64,000 nt of DNA, from positions 75,862,095 through 75,926,094 of the forward strand of contig ML679956.1 in NCBI GenBank assembly GCA_007922225.1, in the 5' to 3' direction. Below the pieces are notes generated by a model that was given only the letters and a program-made list of their open reading frames with translations, had not been told where the DNA came from and did no database searches. The position numbers and the translations under genes are program-made. The first letter of the stretch is position 1. Each line of letters opens with the position of its first letter. Source of the DNA: Emydura subglobosa. Its lineage: Eukaryota > Chordata > Testudines > Chelidae. This document shows, piece by piece, positions 50,851 through 61,085 of the stretch.

Positions 50851-51234
50851 TTAAGGGGCACTGGTGAGGTTTAACATTGTAATGTATATTCTTACTTTGT
50901 TACAAACTCTTGAATACGACAATTGAGACAATGGTAGCAAAATCTAGGTTACTTTTTTTAATCATTTAGGCTGCTTACTGTTTGCCCTTCACCAAGCTTG
51001 GAGTAGATCATTAAACTTTTGGAAACAATTGGGGCACAGGCAATGTGGGTCATCAACTCAGGTGCAGTAAAGAGAAATAAAGCAGGAAGAAATCAGAAGT
51101 TATCAACAGAAGGGATTTTTAATTTGAGATCCCATTAAAAACTATATTTCAACTCACACAATGCCAAGAGCAATATTGAAATAGTTAGCCCTCTGGTTCA
51201 ATCCATCTTTAACCCCAAGGAGGCAGCTGGCAAA
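50851..51234. other. No recognised feature
   Basis: About 380 bp with no gene or clear repeat. Confidence 0.4.
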
Positions 51235-51442
51235 ATAAACCCTTAACACAGGACTGAAGGGAGCTCTCGGGTCATCGAGTCAATTTTAAAATGAGTTAAG
51301 TTCTTTGCCCCCCCCGATACTCTTAGAGGGAAGTTATTCCAGGGCCTCACTCCTCTGATGGCTAGAAACCTTCTCCTGATTGCCAGCCTAAATTTACTCG
51401 TGCAGTTTATCCGCATTTGTTCTTGTGCCAACATTGCCCTTT
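51235..51442 (-). mobile_element. CR1 ORF2 C-terminal fragment
   Basis: The minus-strand frame has EQMRINCTSKFRLAIRRRFL, IRGVRPWNNFPLRVSGGAKN and LTHFKID. This parallels the FRLEIRCRFLTIRGVKFWNS block of the CR1 at 4.85 kb, so it is the same subfamily or a close relative. The 3' UTR is missing. Confidence 0.85.
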
Positions 51443-51443
51443 A

Positions 51444-51483
51444 GCTTAACTAGTACTTAACTAGTACTTAACTAGTACTTCTC
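51444..51483. repeat. Short tandem repeat, ~12-bp unit
   Basis: AACTAGTACTT occurs three times in succession, directly after the CR1 5' truncation point. Confidence 0.9.
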
Positions 51484-51781
51484 CCTCCCTGGTGTGTTTA
51501 CCTGAGGTCTGAGCAGCACAAAATCTTCAACTGGACTAAGCACATGACCTAACCAAAGCTCTGGGCCATTAAGCTGGAGTGTGTCCCACTACACAAATCC
51601 CTAAAACAGACTGAAACCCTAGGAAGTGGTGAGTTTCCAGAACAGGGGACCGGCATCATAGTCCTTTGGCTCTTATTGGAGTTATCCAGTCAGCCCTCTC
51701 TTTGCTCTGTCTAAGTGTGCAATGCTTTCCCACTGTACTTTTTCTGGCCAGGAAGAAGTAAGGGTCCATCACCAGCAAACC
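51484..51781. other. No recognised feature
   Basis: About 300 bp with no gene or clear repeat. Confidence 0.4.
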
Positions 51782-52070
51782 CAGTATTGCCAACCCCAGG
51801 CATTCAATATTCGTGAGTCAGGCCCTGCCAAAATCCCAAGGCTGACCTAAAAATCATGAGATTAACAAAAAAAAAAAAAGGATTCTTTTTATTGACCTGG
51901 TTTTTGAGCAATCAGTGATCACGTTTTCAAGCTTTTTTTCTGTAACCATGAAGACTAGACATTTTTTAAAGGAAAGATGAGATTATCACAATCACTGGAC
52001 TCCAGAAGCTGGGACTTTAAGAAAAACACCAAATATGGTGAATTAGTGATGAAATTGCAAGAGTTGGCAA
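51782..52070. mobile_element. MITE with GTTGCCAAC-type ends
   Basis: Left end CAGTATTGCCAACCCCAGG; right end GAAATTGCAAGAGTTGGCAA, which is inverted relative to the left. The interior has ATCATGAGATTAACA plus a poly(A) and AGACATTTTTTAAAGG. About 290 bp, a pattern I recall from sauropsid genomes. No duplication is clearly readable. Confidence 0.65.
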
Positions 52071-52555
52071 ACCATCCAAAGCAGATAAACCAGAAGGAAA
52101 CAAACCACTAATATTTAGCAGTTTTCCACTCTCTGGTGATGTTTTCTTTGCCATGTTGCCTGTGTTACACCAGGTGGCACTACCAAAAGATATAAATAGC
52201 AGCACTTACAGACCCCTCTACCTGACCCAAAATGGAGTCCAATACACAGTGGATTTTCCTGACTCCTGAAGAAGCTTGCCCAAACATTACCCCAAGGTAA
52301 GAATACCTAGCTCTGAATTTTCTAAAATAAGAAGCAAGGCAGATGCCAGTTCTGCACTTTGACTCTCTTTCCTTTTAAAACGTTATATGTAACTCAGTAA
52401 TACAAAAGCATTCTCTATTGCATTCATCCTGTTGTAGATCTACCCCTTGGGTCTCCATGTTTTCTGTGGTAGTTTGTTTCATGACAAGGTGACATGCATT
52501 CTGTCCACTTATGTAACCCACAGTGGTATGGGCTTGCAACAAACCCATGGAGGTG
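52071..52555. other. No recognised feature
   Basis: About 480 bp with no gene or clear repeat. Confidence 0.4.
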
Positions 52556-52559
52556 AACT

Positions 52560-52820
52560 TTTGTCTGCAGGAGAGATGGCTTTACCTAATGATTAGAGCA
52601 GGTGTGTAGACATCACGACACCTGAGTTTTGTTCTCTGCAACTGATTCACTTTGTGACCTTGGGCAACTCTGCCTCAGTTCCTCTTCTGCATAATGGGTA
52701 TGGAGATAACTATCTTGTATGGGATGTTATGAGGCTTAATATATGTATATTAAGTACCTTGAGATACTTGTAGGAAAGGTACTATGGAAGTGTGCATTAT
52801 TACTATTACTTACTAATGAT
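52560..52820 (+). mobile_element. MIR-like CORE-SINE
   Basis: Head TTTACCTAATGATTAGAGCAG, core GTGACCTTGGGCAACTCTGC, CTCAGTTCCTCTTCTGCAT, AATGGGTATGGAGATAAC, tail TAAGTACCTTGAGATACTTG and GTACTATGGAAGTGTGC. Near full length. Confidence 0.88.
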
Positions 52821-52904
52821 CTTTCTGCTCAATAGTGGAAAGTAATATTGAGTCTTTCTCCTTATCTTCAAGGTGCTTAATGGTCTGGGACCATGTAGAA
52901 GATC

Positions 52905-54015
52905 CCCTGTAGGGGGCGCTGCCGGTGGCTCTCCCTCTGTGTCAATCTCAGAGGGAGGCTACACTTCCCGGTGCCTACGCCCTTCAGGGAGTCCGAATTA
53001 AGGGGCCGTCTCCGGCCCTCAGTAGGGTGAGCCTTAGTTCAGGCCACTCCTTTGGGGGAATAGTCTCTTGCCCCACAGGGCGTGCCAGCAGTCTATGGTC
53101 CGGCCCTCAGCCAGGGACGGGTCGGCAGTGGGAAACAGCCGTCATCCCACAGCAGGGCGAGGAAGCAGACTAGAGCCTAGCCTCCCAGGAGGCAGGCCAG
53201 CAAACACAGTCTCACACCCTAGACAAGGCGAGTCAGCCGTCTCTGGCCTGGCCCTTTGGTAGGGCAGGCAGTAAGGGGCAGGTTCTGGTGCTCAGCCCGG
53301 CATCCACCCCAGGTCGGGGTGAGGGAAGGTGGAAGGGGGATGCAGGCCCACCCGTTTCCACTGCGTCCCAGCCCAGGGCCCTGTCCGTGACGGGGTGTCC
53401 CGTCACTGGGTCAGCGGGGCTCTAGCCGAAACACGCTGACTCACAGCGAGTGTCAGCTCAGCTGCACCATAGTCGGCTTCCCTGGGCTTCTTCCTTCCAC
53501 CCTCTTCTGAGTGCACCTGGGGCTAGTCGTCTCCCTCTGTGTCGCTGGGGTAGAAGGCATGCGGGAGTCCCACGAGTCCCTCACCGTCAATCGTCAGCAG
53601 GTCCGGAAACTGTGCGGGGTCCTCTGCACAGGGCAGTTCCTCTAAGTCCTCAGGCCCCCAGGCAGTAGGCAGCTCCGGCAGGTTCTCAGGGTCCCTGGCA
53701 ATTGGCAGCTCGGGCAGGTCCTCCGGGTCCCAGGCAGTAGGTAGGCCTTCCTCCGGATCCGCAGGGCCCCACGCCGTGGGTAGATCCGGTAGCGTCTCCT
53801 CTGGGTAAACGTTGGACGTGGCCCTAGGCTCGAGCACCAAGGGAGAGGCGTCCTTCTCCCACGGCCGCTGGCCCCTGACTGAGCGAGCAGGCCTGGGTTT
53901 TAAAGGTCTAGCCCCGCCTACCTGCTTCCAGTCAGGTGTTCTCTTTTCGGGTTCCAACCCCCGGGGGGGGGGATTGGCTCTCCCTCTGCGTCAATCTCAG
54001 AGGGAGGCCACACCT
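52905..54015. mobile_element. Unclassified GC-rich element with terminal direct repeats
   Basis: A ~1.1-kb GC-rich block. GGCTCTCCCTCTG(T/C)GTCAATCTCAGAGGGAGGC occurs at both ends (52,927 and 53,967). A third partial copy (CTCCCTCTGTGTCGCTGGGG) lies near 53,530. Each end copy contains a hairpin with 9-bp arms CTCCCTCTG and CAGAGGGAG. The flanks (LIFKVLNGLG-type frame before, PTYLKDYLIL after) read as one interrupted frame, which suggests insertion. I do not recognise the family. Candidates are a small LTR-type or DIRS-derived non-autonomous element. Confidence 0.5.
53523..53957 (-). other. 144-codon frame with 12-residue tandem repeats
   Basis: Open from Met at 53957 to a stop at 53523. After a basic N-terminus (residues 1-50) come five to six units of about 12 residues of the form LP-x-A-x-x-P-E-x-L-x-E, for example LPTAWDPEDLPE, LPIARDPENLPE, LPTAWGPEDLEE and LPCAEDPAQFPD (residues ~57-122). 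The acidic end is DTEGDD. At DNA level this is a 36-bp tandem repeat. No known domain is recognised. It could be coding DNA of an element or simply a GC-rich minisatellite inside one. Confidence 0.4.
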
Positions 54016-54262
54016 CCTGGCTACAGACCAACATATCTAAAAGATTATCTGATACTCCAGGATGAAGGCCAAAGACGACAGGCACTATAGAACTTTCTAC
54101 CACACGAGAAAGCTCATCTGTGTGGGAGGCACAACTTTCGTAGGGACTGGTATGAGAATGTGGAAGGACCTCCTCCAGGAACTAAGGACCATCACACCGC
54201 TCATCACCTTCCACGCCAAGTGCAAGATGCACTTTGACCTGCCTTCTTTTAAGGTAAACACA

Positions 54263-56078
54263 TAACGGAGAGCAAATTTAAGAGAACCTGCACCTACCCC
54301 CCCACCAAAACAAAGCACTCCACTGCTGCCCCAATTCTCTCCCTGAGGAGAAGCTGAGAGAACAAACTGCACGTGACCCATGTCAGTCAGATCGCATAAT
54401 GTCCTACTGGAAAATGCCCAGACAATATGGTGGGGAGGGCATATAAGAATCTTTATGGACCAGAATTATTGGCCATTGCCCTGTACTGATGCTGCAGCTC
54501 CTGCAATTACAGTAAGGCGCACTTCAGATAGATAAACCCATATGCAAACACCAGCAAAACATTGTCGTCTCTGGCCAGTCAGATGCCGGGTGGTTACATA
54601 GCTTAAAGGCTCATGTGAGACTGGTTTGTCTGTAGTTTGTGAAATGAGATGGCCTCGTTTATGAAGAAAATAATTACAACAAACACACACAGCTGGTGCC
54701 GAGGCGCATGCATACGGACTAAAAAAATGAGGACAAGCCAGCACCTTCTCAATCTTCAGCTGAAATGACTGGTTGGCTTGTCAAATACAACGCACCTCTA
54801 AAACACAAGAACAAAATCCTAATCACACAATCCCAGCATCCATCCCAGTAGATGGATCCACAGATAATTAGCTAGAGCTTCAGCTTGGCTTCAGAGATGT
54901 GGAAATGAAGTGTGTGTGTGTGCGCGTGCGTGCGTGCGCGCGCAAACCAGATTGCCACGAATGGAGACAAAAGCCTCCGTCGCTGCCCTCCAGATAGAAG
55001 TTCATTCACAATTATAGGCTTTGTGGGTCCTTAATAAAAGAGATTGAGTCATTATTCACATAATAATGTGGAAAATACATTTCTCAGGCTTGTCCGTCAC
55101 TGTATCAAAGACTTGTTTCTGCTGCTCTGTCTTCTCTCTCTCGTTTTTTTTTCTTTCCCCTTTTCGCCCCTGTGAAGTGAACAGGTATAGTTTGTTGTAC
55201 AGCTCTTTGTCTGTGATTAACGCACTGACCTAGCAATTATTCACATCTGGATGGGCCTTTGTTCTGCTTTGAAGTCTCTCAATGACTTTTCTTTCCCCGT
55301 CTTCATTTTCTCCCCCCACCCCTGCACCCCATCCCTCCCACACCACCTTGACTATTAGTTCTCAAAAGCGCCAGTGGGTCCAGAATGAGTGCCTCAGGAA
55401 TTCCTGCTTAATAGGCCCTGGTGAGCTACAGACTGGAAAAGGGAAGACCCAGACTCCAAAGTGACCTTTTCCAAGTGTTGCTTGAATCAATAACAGTTTG
55501 TGTCCCCTATTGCTCCCTGGTTATCATTGACAGTGTCCAACCGACTGAGCCCTCTTTCTTCTCCCTAATGTTTGTGTGATCTTTTAATCTTAAAAAAAAA
55601 AAAAGAGGGGGGTGTGTGGAGATAATGGGTAATTGGCTAACCACAAAGTGAGGCTGGAGAACAGCCATTCTTTCTGTGTACAGAGAAGTGTCTGCTGAGT
55701 GGCATCTCCTTTCACAAATCTCCTTTTGTCTGGTGGGAGAGGAGGAAGGGATCTAACCCTCTTACACAGTCTTAAATCTAGTTACTGAAGCAAATTCGCC
55801 CACAAGTGGTTAAAAATAAAGATCAAGGGTTGGCGGGGCTTGCGGGAGTGGGAAACCCCTTTGCTTTGAGGAGATTAACTTTCAAGACTAAGTAAAACAC
55901 AAGGAGATAGTCTTTCAAATTGCCTTCCAGCCGTGACAGGCAATGGTTAGATTAATTAGATTACGAATGCTCTTTTTATAGTTGGCAGATAGGTAGGGCG
56001 GGGGCTGGGAGAGAAATCATTATTTTTCTCCAATAGCGCTGTTTTGTAAGGCATCGCAGGTTGCCAGTGTGCTCTAAG
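54263..56078. other. Unique sequence, candidate noncoding regulatory DNA
   Basis: About 1.8 kb with no gene and no recognisable repeat apart from the TG/CG tract at 54,911. The parts 54,760-55,260 and 55,860-55,990 (with GATTAATTAGATTACGAATG) are AT-rich, non-repetitive and contain homeodomain-like ATTA motifs. This is a visual impression only. Confidence 0.3.
54911..54943. repeat. (TG)n/(CG)n alternating tract
   Basis: GTGTGTGTGTGTG followed by CGCGTGCGTGCGTGCGCGCGC, a strictly alternating purine-pyrimidine run of about 33 bp. Confidence 0.92.
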
Positions 56079-56150
56079 GGCATGATCGAAAGCCCACTGA
56101 AGTCAACGGGCGTCTTTCTATTCACACTAGTGGGCTTTGGAACAGACCCC
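56078..56150. mobile_element. Short palindromic element
   Basis: GGCATGATCGAAAGCCCACTG, AAGTCAACGGGCG and TAGTGGGCTTTGGAACAGACC form a palindrome of the CATTGAAGTCAATGG family, under 80 bp. Confidence 0.7.
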
Positions 56151-56228
56151 ATGGCTAGATCCTGATTCCACTGAAGTCAGTGGGGAAAATTCCCGTTGAT
56201 TTCCAATGGGGCAGGACTGGGTCCTTGG
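56151..56228. mobile_element. Second short palindromic element
   Basis: TAGATCCTGATTCCACTGAAG, TCAGTGGGGAAAATTCCCG and CCAATGGGGCAGGACTGGGTC. It lies directly beside the preceding palindrome but has different ends, so it is a separate subtype. Confidence 0.7.
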
Positions 56229-57160
56229 GCATGGATGCTTGTTACAGATGAGGATGGACTTGGTGTATAGGAGGTGGGATAGCTCACGCCTGAAACTAGT
56301 GATGGGTGAAATGGCTTGAGGGCAAAAATGAGACACCCCCTCTTTCTCCACCCACTGAACTTTTGTCCATTTTTAGAAGAGTATGAAACAAGTTTTCATG
56401 GCAGCTTCCAACTTTGTTGGTTTTTTTACATGTCTTTTTCTTGTTGTACACCTCAGAAGAAGTACCAAAGCCAGGCAAATAGATGGGTGGAGAGAGAAAT
56501 CAACAAACAGGAGAAAGGCACAGGATGGATCAATAGAAATCTGGCAAGAAAGATGCTGGGCTCATGAGACTTTTAGCTCAGGTCCAACTCTTTGTAGAGT
56601 GGACAGAGGTCTAATGAGGGGATCGTCTCCTCAGCGATGCAAGGTTCACCCTGAGTGACAGGTTAGCCTCAAAATGTTTAGCTGGCTTGGTTTGGATAAA
56701 CACTTCATAGTTGGGTCTGCGTATTGAAGCCTCACCGGTGAAGCTAGAGCAGATGTCTGGCACTGCTTACTTCTGGTCAAGTCAGATACCACAGTGATGG
56801 GCAGAGTATAAAAAACCTCATCAGAATAGATCATCAGCTCTGGGAAAACAGCGTATCTGTTTCCACGCCTAAACTGAATGAAAGAGTGTAAAGGTAGGCA
56901 TGGAAATGAAAAATGAAGGGCTTTGAGGGGTGGGGAGGAGGGCAGAATTTTACCTTGAACTTTTCCAGACCTCAGAACAGATTGCACTTGTATTTGGCTC
57001 GAGCTTGGGGGCACAAATTGGGCTCAGATTTATTTCATCACAGCTGGCTTCTCTCCTCCATAGTCGTGCAGAGACGCTCTGCCTCAGAGCTGCTCCTTGT
57101 TGGCCGTAGGTGGCACTGCCAAAGAAACCACAGGAGATGGGTGCTGTGACCATAGAATAA
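56229..57160. other. No recognised feature
   Basis: About 930 bp. Short overlapping frames (56316-56567 plus, 56383-56658 plus, 56646-57014 minus) have no domain. Confidence 0.45.
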
Positions 57161-57162
57161 GT

Positions 57163-57670
57163 CTGTCTGATTTTACACAGTATGAAAATGGAAGGAGTGG
57201 GAGAAGCCTGGTGAAGGATGGAGCTAGGCTGTTCTCAGTGGTGGCAGATGGCAGAACAAGAAGCAATGGTCTCAAGTCGCAGTGGGGGAGGTCTAGGTTG
57301 GATATTAGGAAAATATTTTTCTCTAGGAGGATGGTTAAGCACTGGAATGGGTTACCTAGGGAGGTGGTGGAATCTCCATCTTTAGAGGTTTTTAAGGCAT
57401 GGTTTGACAAAGCCCTGGCTGGGATGATTTAGTTGGGGCTGCTCCTGCTTTGAGCAGGGGGTTGGAATAGATCAGGGGTGGGAGAAGTGAAATTGACCAG
57501 CTGCTGCCGAAATAGACGCAGCAGCGTGAATTTTCCACAGAGGTTAAGAGACCTGTGGCTCTGTGCGATATCTACATCTATTTTTTGACTCTTCGTCTCT
57601 GACTCGTTGGCCACCCCTGGACTAAGTGATCTCCTGAGGTCCCTTCCAACCCTCATCTTCTATGATTCCA
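57163..57670 (+). mobile_element. CR1 LINE 3' portion with nested MITE
   Basis: The frame at 57097-57432 enters CR1 near [20 protein letters not shown], followed by [20 protein letters not shown] and [20 protein letters not shown], the C-terminal part of CR1 ORF2, and then the 3' UTR (GCTTTGAGCAGGGGGTTGG). After a 147-bp insert the terminus GATCTCCTGAGGTCCCTTCC, CATCTTCTATGATTCC completes it. It is relatively well preserved. Confidence 0.93.
57473..57619. mobile_element. hAT-like MITE nested in CR1 3' UTR
   Basis: Ends CAGGGGTGG and CCACCCCTG are perfect 9-bp inverted repeats. The flanks GAATAGAT (57465-57472) and GACTAAGT (57620-57627) are diverged copies of an 8-bp duplication; the intact CR1 terminus at 49.65 kb has GACTGGAT at this point. 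Size, ends and target duplication fit hAT. Non-coding. Confidence 0.88.
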
Positions 57671-58745
57671 AGAAGTTGATTGGCAGGAACCACTTGGCAT
57701 AGGTTACTTGCATTATAAGGGTTCATCAGAGACGGGATAAAATGGCAGGTAACCCCATGGTATTTATGACATCTGGGGTTTGGGTCTGTGCACTCAGTAC
57801 CTATTCTGCTATTTATTCCTCATTTCTAGCTGCTGCTTGGAAATGGCACTGCTGTCTGTCTGTCTGTCTATCCGCCTGGGTTTTGCAAGGCCGCCCATAA
57901 CCACGGTTTCTGATCTATTTCCTCATGTGCCTCAGCTGACTGCTTGCCTCTCCCACAAGATCTACTTTTGCTATTGCTCTTCTCCCTTCTCCATTTTCTG
58001 ACTTGCGGATTCAATCTGTTCCCACTATGTGCCTCCAGCTTCAGGTTACAACTCTGTGTCCACCCTCCCAGCTCTCTTCTCTCATTTGGAGCTAGTCTCC
58101 ATCTGTAAGTTGTAGGACATTCTGCCCTGCTCTCATTGTGTCCATTACCGTCCCATTTTTCTTCCCACAACGGGACGCTTGCATTGTCTTGATTATTCCC
58201 CCATACTTATAATCTCCTTCCCACCCACCAAATCTGCTTTTCCCAATTAAGAGATGGTGTCTTCAACATTCTCCTTCCTGGTTTGTATCCGATCTTTCTA
58301 ACTTCTCCTTTTTTTCATTTCTGCTGAAGGTTTTTATATCCTTCCATGCCAGTTTCCGCTTGAGAATATTTCAACGGTGTGGTTTTTCCTTAGCTTCTGT
58401 TCTTAATAATCAATAAACCTTCTCCCTTTTCACTTACAGCTTCAACTTTGGTCATTCGTGGCACAAATCTCTTTTTTCCTGATCCTTCTGTTTACCTGTT
58501 ACTGTGGTCAGTTCCTGGCCATTCCTCACTTGCTGCCTGACTCTCCTCCTCCTGGGTGAAGTACTCTCTTGGTACCATGACTCTGTATGTCTGCTTAGCT
58601 CAGGTTTTAACATAACTCCCACGTCTGGAAATCTTGGAATAATTCTTGACCTAAAACATTCTGTTTTCTCCACTTTCTTGTGATTAAATCTCCTTTGGCC
58701 ACTTGTATAACCTTGCCAGAATTAGCTGCTCCTTTCAGAAGGCCC
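57671..58745. other. No recognised feature
   Basis: About 1.07 kb. TTTTTCATTTCTGC and CTTGGAATAATTCTTGACCT regions could be very old LINE sequence, but I cannot assign them. A short (TCTG)n occurs at 57,856-57,871. Confidence 0.4.
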
Positions 58746-59234
58746 CATAACACCCTGGAGTCATAGAGATCGGAAAGACACATTAAGCCATTCTGTGCAG
58801 GACTCTCTCCTATTGTGCATTGCATAGTGCTTTGTCCAGACTAATTTTAAATAGCACAAATGAAGGAGCTTTTACAAATTTTCTTAGGGAGGCTCTTCTG
58901 CAGCCTGATGTATCTCACTGTTAGGAATTTTTTCCTAATATTTATCTAGAATTTGGCCTTTCTTAATTTCATTTCATTTCTCCTCATTATATCCCTGTAT
59001 CATGCGCTTAAATCCTGCTTCTTGTTTATGATTATATTCTTCAGCTGTTGGGAGTGTTATCATGTCCCTTCTTAATCATCCATTAGCCAAGCAGTGCATA
59101 TATAACTCTCTTAAGCTTTCCTCATAAATCAGACTCTTAGATAATTTAAACGCTATTCTCTGAATGCTCTTGAGTTTGCTAATATCTTTTTGGCAACACA
59201 GAACTAAATGCAGGCAGGTGAGTTCTGTGGAGAG

Positions 59235-59720
59235 TAGAGTTGGAAAAACAAAACCCCAAAAAATTCTTTCCCAGAGAAAATTTTGATTTTCAGCAGAAAT
59301 ACCCAAATATTTTGGCTGAAAACTAAAATTTTTCTATTTGGAAATGTTGCCACGGTGCCTGATGGGTGTTGTAATATGCCTCATGCTCCCATTTTTCTCC
59401 ATAGAACAGTCTCCCTGGTTGAATTATATCTCCCATGATGCATCATGGTATCCCCATTTGGAAAGGTGAGGATGGGAAGTGTAGTGTGGGGAGGGAATCA
59501 GGCCATGGAGGAGAATAGGGGCATGAGTCAACCGAACTACAAAACCTATGAGGCACCATGGCAGTATTTCCAAAATGAAATCTTTTGGTGCTTAGGTCTT
59601 CTGTTTTTTTGAGGAAAAAATTAAATTTTCCATGGACAGCAGTCACTTTTCAAGAAAAATTTCATACTTGAAAATTGCATTGAAAAAGAAGTATCAATGG
59701 AAAATTTCCAATCAGCCTTA
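59235..59720. mobile_element. AT-rich palindromic element nested in LINE
   Basis: Left end TAGAGTTGGAAAAACAAAACC; right end, reverse-complemented, TAAGGCTGATTGGAAATTTTCC. The centre has ATGATGCATCATGG and mirrored GGCACCATGG/CCACGGTGCC blocks. About 485 bp. It splits the LINE. Confidence 0.65.
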
Positions 59721-60004
59721 GCAGGGAGAGACAATAAATTCTCTGCTCCATACTGCCTGTATACTTACAACCTCAAAGTCTAATTTAGCCATTATCTCAT
59801 ATTCCAGACTCTCACGTTTAATTTCCTGTCCACTGTCCCCATTGTCTCCCTTTCAGCATTTACTACTTCCTAGGTTTTGCTGCCATTGCGTAGTTATGTT
59901 TTAGGTATTTTGCTCCAGATGCAGTAACTGGCACTAAGTGGAATCTCCCATTGTTATTTTCTGCCCACGTTTCTGCTCTCTTTAGGTTACTTAGGGCTTG
60001 TCTA

Positions 60005-60283
60005 CACTTACTCGGAGATTCGGCGGCAGTCGACTGGAGTTACGCAATTTTTTTGCATGGTTTGCCTAACTCCCATTGACTTCTGTGGTTCTATTCTGTG
60101 CACCATCTTCACTGCACTGCGCTGACGGGACCACAGCACTATCAACGCAGCACTATTGAGAAGGTGTCTTAATACGTCGCTTTCTGGATCGACTGAGCGG
60201 GTCTTCATTGACCGCTCAGTTGATCCAGATAAGTCGATCTGACAGCAGCGAATTTGCTGCCGTCAGTGAAGACACAGCCTTAG
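60005..60283. mobile_element. MITE nested in LINE, GGCGGCAGTC type
   Basis: Left GGGCTTGTCTACACTTACTCG, GATTCGGCGGCAGTCGAC; right AAGTCGATCTGACAGCAGC, GCTGCCGTCAGTGAAGACAC. CTTAG occurs on both flanks. It shares its left and right motifs with the element at 32,479. The inner palindrome GATCGACTGAGCGGGT/GACCGCTCAGTTGATC is well kept. Confidence 0.82.
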
Positions 60284-60590
60284 TGTTATTTCTTTGTGTT
60301 GGCAGACGTTCACAACTATTCCCAATTTAGTATCCTCTGAAAATTTAATTAATGTGCTATTCACTCCCTCTTTCAGATCATTGATGAAGATATTATACTG
60401 ATCTCTGCAAGACCTAAGAATATATCCCGCCTCCAAATCGATGTATTTTAGTTTACCATCAGTCTTTTCTTAGAAACATAGGAATTTCCATATTGAGTCA
60501 CATCAGTGATCTATAGTCCTATATTCTGTCTCCAGCATTGGCTGGTACCAAATGCTTCAGAGAAAGGGGCAAGAAATGGATAATCCTAGA

Positions 60591-61085
60591 CTAGAACTGA
60601 GTGAATGATAGATTTTTCAGTTCTCTGGCAATTCCAAAACCCAGCTAGCCAACCAACCAGCCAAATAAGTAAGTAAGTAAATACATAAATAAAGTTCGGG
60701 GTCAAACTGAAAGCAAATTTTTTCAAAATTTTCAGCAAATCAAAAATATTAAAAAAAAAAATAATTTGGGGTCAACCGAAACATTCCACTTAGACAAAAG
60801 TAAAAAGTTTTTTGTTTCAATTTAGATAATTTTAAAGCATTTATTTATTTATTTTAAATTAAGGTAAAATTTTAAACATGGCTTCTAGACAGAAAAATAT
60901 AAAATGTTTCATTTAGAAAATCACAAAACAAATTCCAATTGGGAAAATTTTGTTTTTTTTTTCAGAATTTTTTTTCTTGAAATGAACAATTTTGCAAAAC
61001 CGGCACAAATTCATTAGACATTTTAGTGTTGTGGAATCCGCATTTTTCACCAAAGAGAGTTTTATCTGAAAAATTTAGCTCTATT
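60591..61085. mobile_element. AT-rich element, third copy
   Basis: Rich in TTTTCAAAATTTTC and TTTTGTTTTTTTTC motifs, with an (AAGT)n stretch at 60,667-60,682. The end AAAAATTTAGCTCTATTCCCG resembles the reversed start of the element at 35,979. The left edge is not resolved. Confidence 0.5.

Larger units (their letters stand above)
52860..54262 (+). pseudogene. Possible LINE-type reading frame split by the GC-rich block
   Basis: Before the block the plus strand reads LIFKVLNGLGP; after it, RPTYLKDYLILQDEGQ, then FVGTGMRMWKDLLQELRTIT and HAKCKMHFDLPSFK. The order KVLNGL, YLKDYL, R..., F...A-x-x-W-x-x-L, F-x-x-x-K/H-x-F resembles the tail of a retrotransposon RT protein of the L2/CR1 kind, or a C-terminal ORF related to it. 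Divergence is high and the assignment is tentative. Confidence 0.35.
58750..60590 (-). mobile_element. Old CR1/L3-like LINE with two nested elements
   Basis: Three pieces in order: 58,750-59,230 (AGTGCTTTGTCCAGACTAAT, CTTAGGGAGGCTCTTCTGC, TTTTTGGCAACACAG), 59,721-60,004 (CAACCTCAAAGTCTAATTTAG, GGTTTTGCTGCCATTGCG) and 60,284-60,475 (TTAGTATCCTCTGAAAATTT, CATTGATGAAGATATTATAC). All are reversed LINE sequence of the CR1/L3 kind, strongly diverged. A younger-looking CR1 3' UTR at 60,475-60,590 (AGAAACATAGGAATTTCC, GCTTCAGAGAAAGGGGC) may be separate. Confidence 0.7.
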
